In this document: piece by piece, positions 32,539-39,929 of the stretch
Layout of the letters: every line of letters begins with the position of its first letter
How positions within the stretch are numbered: the first letter of the stretch is position 1
Translations under genes and position numbers: made by a program
Notes under the pieces: model-generated
Database searches by the model: none
Told to the model about the DNA's origin: nothing
The model's input: only the letters and a program-made list of their open reading frames with translations
Origin: Lachnospiraceae bacterium
GTDB taxonomy: Bacteria > Bacillota > Clostridia > Lachnospirales > Lachnospiraceae
DNA: 46,786 nt
Direction: 5' to 3'
Assembly: GCA_016281335.1 (NCBI GenBank)
Contig: JAEEIK010000003.1
Span: 1-46,786, forward strand

Positions 32539-32584
32539 AGTGATCTGCCCATGCATAATCGGCTTCGCCGATGGGCAGATCACT
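32539..32584. repeat. 14-base-arm palindrome
   Basis: AGTGATCTGCCCAT and ATGGGCAGATCACT flank an 18-base loop that itself contains ATCGGC-TTCG-CCGAT. It follows the long hairpin at 32496 by one base and precedes element copy F. No function is evident. Confidence 0.8.
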
Positions 32585-32613
32585 GTATAACTCGGGCATC
32601 GCTTCGTTTCAAG

Positions 32614-32661
32614 CCTTCTCCCCGTGGGGAGAAGGTGTCGCCGCAGGCGACGGATGAGGGG
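32614..32661 (+). repeat. palindromic element copy F
   Basis: CCTTCTCCCCGTGGGGAGAAGG and TGTCGCC-GCA-GGCGACG form two hairpins, followed by GATGAGGGG. It lies 12 bases beyond the aquaporin stop and could be its first terminator. Confidence 0.88.
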
Positions 32662-32673
32662 TTCCTCCCTCTT

Positions 32674-33564
32674 TTATTCTTCTGTCTTCTCTTCTTCGGC
32701 TTCTTCGCTCTTCTCCTCGCCGAATTCGGACTCGAACAGGCTCTTGGTCATCTCGCCGTCAGACTCTTTCTCCTCTTCGCTGTCCTTCTCTATCTCTTCA
32801 ACGGTACCGATCTTTACTTCATCGGTCTTCTCTTCTTTTTCTTCTTCCTTCTTCTCAGCCTTCTCGTCATCGCTCTCAAGCAGTCTGTAGATCACGCCTG
32901 CCAGCAGACCGCCCAGAAGGGGTCCGAAGATGTATGCGGGTGCATAGGTCATTGCATCGCCGACTCCCATCAGTGAGGTGGTAAGAGCGGGGCCTAAGAA
33001 TCTTGCGGGGTTGATAGCTGCGCCGGTTAAGCTGATAGTCACCAGATGAATGCCTGCAAGGCAGCCTGCTATCGCAAGACCTGCTTCACCGTGGGGATGC
33101 TTCTTGGAAGTAGCTCCCAGTACTGTCATAACAAAGATGAATGTTGCAACGCACTCTACGATGATAATGAAAAGTGAGGGATTCATTACATCCGCAGGAG
33201 CATTGGTAGCATATGAGAATGTCATATCGTCACACGAGAAACCGTCATATATACCTACAAGAACTGCGGAACCTGCCATAGCGCCGAGCACCTGTGCTAC
33301 CACATAGTATACGAACTGTATGGGAGTGATGCCGCCGTTGATCAGCACACCGAGGCTGACTGCCGGGTTGGCATGGCCGCCGGAGATATTGCCTACGCTG
33401 TATGCTATGGCAAAGATCGCAAGGCCGAAAGCAAGAGCCACGCATACGTAACCGCAGCTCTCCTCAACTGCCGCGCCTGTTGCCATCGCCGTGCCGCAGC
33501 CGATAACGATCAGCATGAACGCAGCAATAAATTCCGCACAGAATTCTTTGATTATCTTCTTCAT
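32674..33564 (-). CDS. MIP-family aquaporin / glycerol facilitator
   Basis: This channel for water or small polyols has six membrane helices and two half-helices. The first pore motif is intact (SGGHANPAVSLG) and the second is NPAR (INPARFLGPAL). The small residues around the pore fit an AqpZ-like water channel, but glycerol passage cannot be excluded. Residues beyond about 232 form a highly acidic cytoplasmic tail of some 65 residues (KEEEKEEKTDEV and onward), unusual for the family. The ribosome site AAGGAGG is good. The gene follows rpsR across a terminator, so it may depend on read-through. Confidence 0.93.
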   Translation of the reverse strand: MKKIIKEFCAEFIAAFMLIVIGCGTAMATGAAVEESCGYVCVALAFGLAIFAIAYSVGNISGGHANPAVSLGVLINGGITPIQFVYYVVAQVLGAMAGSAVLVGIYDGFSCDDMTFSYATNAPADVMNPSLFIIIVECVATFIFVMTVLGATSKKHPHGEAGLAIAGCLAGIHLVTISLTGAAINPARFLGPALTTSLMGVGDAMTYAPAYIFGPLLGGLLAGVIYRLLESDDEKAEKKEEEKEEKTDEVKIGTVEEIEKDSEEEKESDGEMTKSLFESEFGEEKSEEAEEEKTEE

Positions 33565-33585
33565 GATAATACCTCCTTATGAGTG

Positions 33586-33624
33586 TAATAAAAAACTGCC
33601 GCACGTTTATATCACGCGCGGCAG
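33586..33624 (-). terminator. terminator after rpsR
   Basis: On the minus strand CTGCCGCGCGT and ACGTGCGGCAG pair with one mismatch around a seven-base loop and are followed by TTTTTTATT. It separates the rpsF-ssb-rpsR genes from the aquaporin gene. Confidence 0.85.
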
Positions 33625-33636
33625 CATTGTGCTTTA

Positions 33637-33909
33637 TTAGTCTGTAACGTAAGGCATGATAGCTACGTGACGCGCTCTCTTTACTGCCAGGGTAATGGCT
33701 CTCTGATGCTTTGCACAGCAGCCTGTTACTCTTCTGGGCAGGATCTTTCCGCGCTCGGACACATACTTCTTAAGCTTTGCTGCATCCTTATAGCTTATCT
33801 CTCCGCCTTCCTTACCGCAGAACACGCAAACTTTCTTTCTTCTGCGGATGCCTGCAGCACCTCTTCTTCTGGGTGCATCGGACTTATCGCCTTCTTTATT
33901 AAATGCCAT
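33637..33909 (-). CDS. rpsR: 30S ribosomal protein S18
   Basis: S18 binds S6 on the platform of the small subunit. The 90-residue protein has a basic N-terminal tail, a [33 protein letters not shown] core and the typical [26 protein letters not shown]. It carries a cysteine pair in CVFC and a further pair in GCC, a zinc-binding (C+) form. AGGAGG precedes the ATG. It is the last gene of the rpsF-ssb-rpsR set. Confidence 0.97.
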   Translation of the reverse strand: MAFNKEGDKSDAPRRRGAAGIRRRKKVCVFCGKEGGEISYKDAAKLKKYVSERGKILPRRVTGCCAKHQRAITLAVKRARHVAIMPYVTD

Positions 33910-33936
33910 GGTAAATGCCTCCTATTATTTTACCGG

Positions 33937-34374
33937 TCACCCGAAAGGCACTTCTTCATCGATTCCTCCGGGTATGTTCATGAACCCGTCATCCCCGTCT
34001 CCTGCACTGGGTGCAGGTGCGGAATAATCTCCGCCGCCCTGGGAAGCATTCTTACTCTCTGCGAATTCCTGTTCCTCTACGATCACGTCGGTGGTATATA
34101 CCTTCTGGCCATCCTTATTGGTATAGCTTCCGGTCTGTATTCTTCCGGTCACGCAGATCTTGGTTCCTTTGTGGAAATACTTCTCCGCAAATTCTCCGGC
34201 TTTTCCGAATGCGGTGCATCCGATGAAATCTGCCGTCTGTCCGTCGGAATTGTTCCTCTGGAATCTTCTGTCCACAGCCAGCGTATACTTTGCTATCGCC
34301 ATCTGTGAATCGCCCTGTGAGTATCTTACTTCCGGGTCTCTGGTGAGACGTCCCATTAAAATAACTTTATTCAT
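33937..34374 (-). CDS. ssb: single-stranded DNA-binding protein
   Basis: SSB coats single-stranded DNA in replication and repair. The 145-residue protein has an OB fold (MNKVILMGRLTRDPEVRYSQGD to about 105), a glycine-rich linker and a C-terminal tip GGIDEEVPFG. That tip corresponds to the acidic DDDIPF tail that recruits partner proteins. AGAAGGATG precedes the ATG. Confidence 0.97.
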   Translation of the reverse strand: MNKVILMGRLTRDPEVRYSQGDSQMAIAKYTLAVDRRFQRNNSDGQTADFIGCTAFGKAGEFAEKYFHKGTKICVTGRIQTGSYTNKDGQKVYTTDVIVEEQEFAESKNASQGGGDYSAPAPSAGDGDDGFMNIPGGIDEEVPFG

Positions 34375-34392
34375 ATTGTCATCCTTCTTTCT

Positions 34393-34683
34393 TTATGCCT
34401 CGTCCTGTCTAACGCATAAATAACGGATAACGTCTTCCATCAAGCGGACTCTGTTCTCGATCTCGATGGGTGCCGACGCATCCGCATCGAAGTGGATGAA
34501 ATAGTAGTAAGCTTCTTTCATCTTCTGGATCTCGTATGCGAGCTTTCTCTTACCGCCGTCTTCGACATCCGTAATGGTGCCACCGAATCTCTCGATGTAT
34601 CCTTTACATTTGTCTACGGCAGCATTTCTCTGATCCTCTTCGAGCTTAGCGCTGACAACAACGGCTAATTCGTATTTGTTCAT
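34393..34683 (-). CDS. rpsF: 30S ribosomal protein S6
   Basis: This 96-residue protein begins MNKYELAVVVSAKLEEDQRN and has the IERFGGTITDVEDGGKRKLAYEIQKMKEAYYYFIHFDA core of S6. It is the first gene of the rpsF-ssb-rpsR transcript, with AAGGAGG before the ATG and its own promoter and a GC-rich leader. Confidence 0.97.
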   Translation of the reverse strand: MNKYELAVVVSAKLEEDQRNAAVDKCKGYIERFGGTITDVEDGGKRKLAYEIQKMKEAYYYFIHFDADASAPIEIENRVRLMEDVIRYLCVRQDEA

Positions 34684-34798
34684 GCTGCTTTTACCTCCTT
34701 ATGGTCTGGCCCTTTCCGGCCGAATGGCCCCTCCCCTCACGAAGGAGCAAGGATATTTCACGAAATGCAATGATATCATAAACCAGGAGCCTTGTCAA
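34684..34798 (-). promoter_or_regulatory. rpsF promoter and candidate S6:S18-type leader
   Basis: On the minus strand TTGACA (34798-34793) and TATCAT (34775-34770) are 17 bases apart. The leader of about 80 bases contains a hairpin-forming GGGGCCATTCGGCCGG segment followed by AAAGGGCC and then the ribosome site. Firmicute rpsF leaders often bind the S6:S18 complex through a CCG-containing loop for autoregulation; the CCGG here fits but I cannot fold it with certainty. Confidence 0.65.
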
Positions 34799-34811
34799 TT
34801 CCAAAAAACGC

Positions 34812-34880
34812 GGTTCAATCAACAGGGACGGTTCTCTGATTGACTTCATGTCGATCTGAGAACCGTCCCGGTGATTGAAC
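34812..34880. repeat. GGGACGGTTCTC-type palindrome
   Basis: GGTTCAATCA followed by GGGACGGTTCTC is mirrored by GAGAACCGTCCC and TGATTGAAC around a 23-base loop. The same GGGACGGT/ACCGTCCC arms bound the larger palindrome at 42056-42312, so both belong to one dispersed family. It lies 16 bases beyond the SPFH protein stop and may terminate it. Confidence 0.85.
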
Positions 34881-34896
34881 AGATTAATCAGTATAT

Positions 34897-36231
34897 TTAT
34901 ACTCTGTCATTCTCGTCAAAGATATCTCCGCACTCAGGGCAGAATTTAGGCGGATGAGCGGGATCCTCGGGCTCCCAGCCGCACTTGTCGCACTTGTAAG
35001 TGGGTGTTCCCGAAGGAGCGGGCTTGCCGCACTCAGCACAGAACTTACCCTTGTTCACTGCGCCGCAGGAGCAGGTCCAGCCTGTATCAGCGGGCTTGGG
35101 ATTGCCGCATTCCTGACAGAACTTTGCTGTATTTACGGCACCGCACTTTGAGCAGGTCCAGGAATCAGCTGCCGGAGCTGCTGCTGCGGGAGCTGCTGCC
35201 GGAGCGGGTGCTGCTGCCTGCTGCTGTGCGCCCAGCTGGAAAAGTGAAGCAGCGTTCATGCCGCCTGCGTTCTGAGCCATGTTCATGCCGATGAAACCAT
35301 TCATAGCGCCGCCTGCATTGCCTGCTGCGGTATTCATAGCGGTATTCTGAGCATTTACCATAGAACCTGCTGCCAGCAGAGGATTGCTGAGTGCAAGAGC
35401 CTTCTGCAGTTCCTTTAAGGAATCCTCGTCCTCTTTGGACATGGTAGGCGGAGCCATGGAGATGGTACGGATCTCGATACCGTAGGTATCAACCCATTTT
35501 GACTTAAGGACGCTGTTCATGGCGTCAACCATCTGCTGCTTCTTGGCGGGCAGACCTGAAGGACGCAGACCGTCTTCATTTATCTGTGCAAGACCGTCCT
35601 GAAGAGCATCAACGAACTCGTTCTTCAGCTGGCCTTCTATCTGGCTTATCTTGTATACGTCTGCAACATTGCCTGCCACATTGGTATAGAAGAGGATGGG
35701 ATCTGCGATCTGGAAACTGTAAGAACCGTGAAGTCTCAGACCCATATCCGTATCGAAGTTAAGTCTTGAATCCACAACCCTGAAATAGATGGGCTGGGGT
35801 GTGCCGAACTTCTGATCCATTATAAGCTTGGTATTAACATAGTAGATCTTCTGTGTTACGGCTGTCATGCCGCCATAGGTGAAGTTCTCAGCGAACTGCT
35901 TGAAGCTGTTGAGTATTCCCTGGCCAAGGCCGCCTGCGAAGATGGTCGGAGCCTTTGTTGTATCAAAGGTGAACTCGCCGGGCTCTGCGCAGACTTCAAC
36001 GATCTTGCCCTGCTCTACGATGATCATGCACTGTCCGTCAGCTACAACGATCTTGGAGCCGTTGGTTATGACATTCTCTTCACCCTTTGTGTTACTGGAG
36101 CGGCCTGTTACTTTATGCTTGCCGGCAACGATAAGTGTATCGTTGGGGATGGCATCCATGTAGAAATACTCTTTCCACTGGTTACTGAGTACGTTTGAAC
36201 CTGCTCCCAATGCTGCTGCTATTAATCCCAT
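34897..36231 (-). CDS. SPFH-domain protein (YdjI-like) with C-terminal zinc ribbons
   Basis: The 444-residue protein has an SPFH/virion-core-like domain over residues 1-280 (FYMDAIPNDTLIVAGKH, AEPGEFTFDTTKAPTIF, YIEIRTISMAPP-like end), an alanine-proline-rich linker at about 325-355 and three zinc-ribbon units (WTCSKCGAVN, WTCSCGAVNKG, YKCDKCGWEP with CPECGD). Related YdjI proteins in Bacillus act with a membrane remodelling complex, and partner YdjH/PspA-like proteins are absent here. AAAGGAGAAG precedes the ATG. It likely scaffolds at the membrane; the partner is unknown. Confidence 0.88.
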   Translation of the reverse strand: MGLIAAALGAGSNVLSNQWKEYFYMDAIPNDTLIVAGKHKVTGRSSNTKGEENVITNGSKIVVADGQCMIIVEQGKIVEVCAEPGEFTFDTTKAPTIFAGGLGQGILNSFKQFAENFTYGGMTAVTQKIYYVNTKLIMDQKFGTPQPIYFRVVDSRLNFDTDMGLRLHGSYSFQIADPILFYTNVAGNVADVYKISQIEGQLKNEFVDALQDGLAQINEDGLRPSGLPAKKQQMVDAMNSVLKSKWVDTYGIEIRTISMAPPTMSKEDEDSLKELQKALALSNPLLAAGSMVNAQNTAMNTAAGNAGGAMNGFIGMNMAQNAGGMNAASLFQLGAQQQAAAPAPAAAPAAAAPAADSWTCSKCGAVNTAKFCQECGNPKPADTGWTCSCGAVNKGKFCAECGKPAPSGTPTYKCDKCGWEPEDPAHPPKFCPECGDIFDENDRV

Positions 36232-36303
36232 TTTACTTCTCCTTTCATGATGTCGGGGAAGCCCCCCTTTATTGTAACTGTAAAACTTCTACAGATACTG
36301 TAC

Positions 36304-37632
36304 TTAATCCTTCACACCGATCTGGTAATACTCGAAGCCGTACTTTTCGGCCGTCTTCTTACCGTAGATATTCCTTCCGTCAAAGATGACCGCGTTCTTA
36401 AGCAGGATCTTGATCTCTTCGAAATCGGGACTGCGGAACTCTTTCCACTCGGTGATCAGTATCATGGCATCTGCATCCTTAAGCGCATCATATTTACGTT
36501 CTACGTATTCGATGTTTTCATTGTCTTTAAGATAACACTTCTTAGCCTCTTCCATGGCCTTGGGATCGTATGCCTTTATCTTCGCGCCTGCCTTGGTCAG
36601 ATCATTGATGATCGTGATAGCAGCTGCCTCTCTCATATCATCGGTATCGGGCTTAAAGGAAAGCCCCCATACCGCAAAAGTCTTACCCGTAAGGTCTTCG
36701 CCGAAACGCTTCTTGACCTTGTCGGCTATCACATGCTTCTGCTCGTAGTTAACATCCTCAACTGCCGTCAGGAGCTTGGCCTCATAGCCGTACTCGGCTG
36801 CAGTCTTTACCAGAGCCTTAACATCCTTGGGGAAGCAGCTTCCGCCGTAGCCGCAGCCCGGATATATAAAGGAGTAGCCGATTCGTTTATCGGAACCTAT
36901 GCCTTTGCGGACCTTGTTGACATCAGCTCCCACCTGCTCGCAGATGCGGGATATCTCATTCATGAAAGATATCTTTGTTGCCAGCATTGAGTTGGCTGCG
37001 TATTTGGTCATCTCGGCGCTGGCTATATCCATAAGGATAAAATTATCCGTGTTCAGCACATAATGTCTGTAGAGCTCACGCATGGTCTCAGCTGCTGCTT
37101 CATTATCCACACCGATGACTATGCGGTCAGGCTTCATGCAGTCACTTACCGCAGTGCCCTCTTTTAAGAACTCGGGATTGGATACAACATCGAATGTAAG
37201 ATCGCTGTTTCTCTTATCCAGCTCTTCCTGTATCTTAGCCCTTACCTTGCCTGCGGTACCTACGGGCACCGTAGACTTGTCCACCACGAACATGTGGTGA
37301 TCCATGTATTTACCTATGCTCTCGGCAACAGCCAGCACATAGTGCAGATCAGCGCTGCCGTCCTCACCCATGGGGGTGCCCACTGCGATAAAGCAGATGC
37401 TGCAGCGTTTCAGCGCTTCTTCTATATTAGTGGTAAAGTTCAGCGCGCCCGAATTGTAATTCTTGAGCACCAGTTCCGAAAGTCCCGGCTCATATATGGG
37501 GATGATGCCTTTCTTCAGATTCTCTATCTTCTTTTCATCAACGTCCACACACCATACTTCATTGCCCATATCGGAAAAGCAGGTACCTGTCACCAGTCCC
37601 ACATATCCCGTTCCAATCACCGCTACTCTCAC
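36304..37632 (-). CDS. UDP-glucose 6-dehydrogenase
   Basis: It oxidises UDP-glucose to UDP-glucuronate, a precursor for surface polysaccharides. The 442-residue protein starts at GTG with GGAGG eight bases upstream. It has the NAD-binding GTGYVGLVTG at residues 7-16, KSTVPVGTAGK, the catalytic cysteine in YGGSCFPKDVKAL and the C-terminal WGLSFKPDTDDMREA. It is expressed from its own promoter. The glycan that uses the product is not encoded nearby. Confidence 0.96.
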   Translation of the reverse strand: MRVAVIGTGYVGLVTGTCFSDMGNEVWCVDVDEKKIENLKKGIIPIYEPGLSELVLKNYNSGALNFTTNIEEALKRCSICFIAVGTPMGEDGSADLHYVLAVAESIGKYMDHHMFVVDKSTVPVGTAGKVRAKIQEELDKRNSDLTFDVVSNPEFLKEGTAVSDCMKPDRIVIGVDNEAAAETMRELYRHYVLNTDNFILMDIASAEMTKYAANSMLATKISFMNEISRICEQVGADVNKVRKGIGSDKRIGYSFIYPGCGYGGSCFPKDVKALVKTAAEYGYEAKLLTAVEDVNYEQKHVIADKVKKRFGEDLTGKTFAVWGLSFKPDTDDMREAAAITIINDLTKAGAKIKAYDPKAMEEAKKCYLKDNENIEYVERKYDALKDADAMILITEWKEFRSPDFEEIKILLKNAVIFDGRNIYGKKTAEKYGFEYYQIGVKD

Positions 37633-37671
37633 AGCTAAACCTCCGAATTCTATAATGCACTCCGACTATAT

Positions 37672-37700
37672 ATTATACTCTTCTTGCACCCTGTTGTAAA
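37672..37700 (-). promoter_or_regulatory. promoter of the UDP-glucose dehydrogenase gene
   Basis: On the minus strand TTTACA (37700-37695) and TATAAT (37677-37672) are 17 bases apart, giving a leader of about 35 bases with GGAGG. Confidence 0.75.
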
Positions 37701-37708
37701 GAAAACTA

Positions 37709-38416
37709 TCACATCTTCATATAGTGCATGATGATCTCCGCCGTATTCTGCGCCGCTATCTTCACGAACTCGGGATAATCCATATGCGACTTATCATCCG
37801 CCGAATCCGAGATGGCTCTCAGCACACAGAAAGGCAGCTTGTTCACGTAGCAGACCTGGGCTATTGCCGCGCCTTCCATCTCACAGGCGATGGCCCCGAA
37901 TTCTTCGGTCAGCAGCTGCTTCTGTGACTTTTTTGTTATGAACTGGTCCCCGCTGGCTATGGTACCCTGCAATGCCTTTACGCTCCTGCCGCCTCCGTTT
38001 AAACTGAAGGCACAGGATATAAGCTTGTCCCTTATACCCTCATCGGTCTCGATATACAGGATATCGCTGCCGAGTATCTTTCCTTTGGGTTCACCGAGAG
38101 CCGTTACATCCATGTCATGCTGTACCAGCTTTCTGGCGACCACCAGATCAGCTATATCCAGTTCTGCGGAAAGGCTTCCCGCCACGCCGACATTTATTAT
38201 CTCATCCGGATGAAACTTCATTATCATGGTCTGCGCGCAGATCGCCGCAAATACCTTGCCGACTCCGCACACCGCGCATACCACTCCTTTCCCGGAGATC
38301 TTCCCCAGATAATACTTAACGGAGCTGTATTCAAACTCCCCTTCTATCGGGTCCATCATCGCCTTAATCTTCTCAAGCTCCACTTCCATCGCACAGATTA
38401 TTCCGGTCATCTTCAT
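37709..38416 (-). CDS. mtnN: 5'-methylthioadenosine / S-adenosylhomocysteine nucleosidase
   Basis: It hydrolyses MTA and SAH to adenine and the thioribose product, in methyl-group recycling. The 235-residue protein shows TGIICAMEVELEKIK at the N-terminus, VCGVGKVFAAICAQ, NVGVAGSL, SGDQFI, CEMEGAAIAQVCYV and RAISDSADDKSHMDY, covering the known substrate and catalytic residues. The start is ambiguous: ATGAAGATGACC follows AAGGAGAG, and the second ATG at 38410 is better spaced, giving 233 residues. Confidence 0.95.
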   Translation of the reverse strand: MKMTGIICAMEVELEKIKAMMDPIEGEFEYSSVKYYLGKISGKGVVCAVCGVGKVFAAICAQTMIMKFHPDEIINVGVAGSLSAELDIADLVVARKLVQHDMDVTALGEPKGKILGSDILYIETDEGIRDKLISCAFSLNGGGRSVKALQGTIASGDQFITKKSQKQLLTEEFGAIACEMEGAAIAQVCYVNKLPFCVLRAISDSADDKSHMDYPEFVKIAAQNTAEIIMHYMKM

Positions 38417-38520
38417 CTCTCCTTGTCATCACTGTACCGGCCACGCCCCCTGGTATTTCCTTTCGCGCGACCGTTTTATATTATACCATTCTTCACTTTC
38501 ATAAACAAGCAAAGCCATAT

Positions 38521-38549
38521 TTGACAAAACCGCCCACTTAGGATAAAAT
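38521..38549 (+). promoter_or_regulatory. promoter of the tRNA-Pro unit
   Basis: TTGACA (38521-38526) and TAAAAT (38544-38549) are 17 bases apart, near consensus. The predicted start near 38556 is 24 bases before the interrupted tRNA copy, so both the broken and the intact copy should be on one transcript. Confidence 0.75.
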
Positions 38550-38579
38550 AGCCTCTGTTGCACAGCTTTTATATTGTAG

Positions 38580-38720
38580 CGATGCGTGGCTCAGCTTGGT
38601 AGAGCGCTGCGTGAAGGGAGGCATACAAGTGGCACACGAAATCTCTGATTTCGATGTGACACTGCATCCGGAGGAATGCGAAGCATTCCGGAGGTGAGGT
38701 CGCAGGATATCCTCGCGACC
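38580..38720 (+). pseudogene. interrupted tRNA-Pro copy
   Basis: Bases 38580-38612 repeat exactly the first 33 bases of the intact tRNA-Pro at 38747, up to the first base of the anticodon loop. A block of about 80 bases then interrupts it. Here AGTGGCACACGAAATC pairs imperfectly with GATTTCGATGTGACACT, and GGAATGC-GAA-GCATTCC forms a second hairpin. GAGGTCGCAGG at 38696-38706 matches the variable and T-arm start of the intact gene, after which the sequence degrades into another hairpin. The copy cannot form a tRNA. Confidence 0.8.
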
Positions 38721-38746
38721 GACCGTTGAAAAGAAGTGCATATCAG

Positions 38747-38820
38747 CGATGCGTGGCTCAGCTTGGTAGAGCGCTGCGTTCGGGACGCAGAGGTCGCAGG
38801 TTCAAATCCTGTCGCATCGA
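38747..38820 (+). tRNA. tRNA-Pro (anticodon CGG)
   Basis: The acceptor arms CGATGCG and CGCATCG pair perfectly. The D-arm GCTC...GAGC, anticodon stem CTGCG/CGCAG with loop TTCGGGA, and T-arm GCAGG-TTCAAAT-CCTGT are all intact. The loop puts CGG at 34-36, which reads CCG proline codons. CCA is not encoded. A terminator follows. Confidence 0.95.
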
Positions 38821-38821
38821 T

Positions 38822-38851
38822 AAAAATGACACCCTTTGGGTGTCATTTTTT
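38822..38851 (+). terminator. terminator of the tRNA-Pro unit
   Basis: AAAATGACACCC and GGGTGTCATTTT pair around a TTT-type loop and are followed by further T bases, directly after the tRNA. Confidence 0.9.
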
Positions 38852-38881
38852 CGATATCATAGCTTCAAATCCTGCGACCTC

Positions 38882-39811
38882 TTACGGTAAGAATTTTCCG
38901 GCCGCCAGATACAGCGCATACCAGTCATGATGCGAAAGAGCGACATCACTTGCCGCGCAGACGTCTTTTATGTGCTCCGGATTCATGCTTCCGATTATCG
39001 CCTGCATTTTCGCGGGATGCCGTAAGATCCATGCGATGGCTATGGCTGCCTTGGATACGTTCTCACGTTCCGCAAGCTCTCCGAGGACTCTGTTGAGTTC
39101 GGGATAATCCGGATCATCTATGAAGCTGCCCCCGAACATACCATGCTGCAGCGGCGACCATGCCTGAATTGTGATGTCCTTCAATCTGCAGTAATCAAAC
39201 GCATTACCGTCGCGGTTGATAGAAAAGTCCGTAGTCTTATTATTCATATACAAGGCCTGATCTATCAGCTGGGACTGCTCCAAAGAAAGCTGTACCTGAT
39301 TGATCGAAAGCGGCTGCTTTACATATTTTTTCAGCAGCTCTATCTGCATGGGTACAAGGTTGCTCACGCCGAAATGCCGCACCTTTCCTGCATTCTCAAG
39401 AATATCAAAGGCTTCAGCGACTTCTTCCGGATCGTACAGTACATCAGGTCTGTGAAGAAGAAGGGTATCAAGATATTCGATATTCAGACGCCTTAAGCTG
39501 TCATCAACACTTGATAGTATATTTTCCTTTGTCCAGTCAAATTCATTCCGATCAAAGCACAATCCGCATTTGCTCTGGATATAGATATCTTCCCTCTTTA
39601 TCCCGGTAAGCGGAAATGCCTCGGCAAACCTTGTCTCTGCCGCTCCGTTTTCCCCGTAGCAGGTAGCATGGTCAAAGAAATTAATACCCTGATCATAAGC
39701 TGTACGAATAACCTTTGCCGCATCCTCTTTTGACAGAGCAGGCATCCTCATGCAGCCCTGAATGATAGCAGAAACATTTTGCGGTCCGTTAACGATATTG
39801 ACAGTTTTCAT
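38882..39811 (-). CDS. aldo/keto reductase (YdhF-like)
   Basis: This 309-residue NADPH-dependent oxidoreductase shows GINFFDHATCYGENGAAETRFAEAF with the catalytic aspartate and tyrosine near residues 49-55, QSKCGLCF with the lysine, HRPDVLYDPEEVAEAFD with the histidine, and the C-terminal IAWILRHPAKMQAIIGSMNPEHI. It resembles YdhF-type enzymes; the natural substrate is unknown. GAGGAGG precedes the ATG. The bases just beyond its stop match part of a tRNA-Pro gene. Confidence 0.92.
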   Translation of the reverse strand: MKTVNIVNGPQNVSAIIQGCMRMPALSKEDAAKVIRTAYDQGINFFDHATCYGENGAAETRFAEAFPLTGIKREDIYIQSKCGLCFDRNEFDWTKENILSSVDDSLRRLNIEYLDTLLLHRPDVLYDPEEVAEAFDILENAGKVRHFGVSNLVPMQIELLKKYVKQPLSINQVQLSLEQSQLIDQALYMNNKTTDFSINRDGNAFDYCRLKDITIQAWSPLQHGMFGGSFIDDPDYPELNRVLGELAERENVSKAAIAIAWILRHPAKMQAIIGSMNPEHIKDVCAASDVALSHHDWYALYLAAGKFLP

Positions 39812-39929
39812 CCTAAAACTCCTCCTCTTAATATGGATAGACTCGGTTTATGAGATGATTCTACCAAAACCGTTTCTTGGCTGCATTTCATTATTTGTCC
39901 TGAACATACCATATTTTGAACAACTGCTC

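Noticed and set aside
38580-38720. tRNA with a group I intron
   Set aside because: The interruption is only about 80 bases and consists of simple hairpins; no intron core is possible and the 3' half is degraded.
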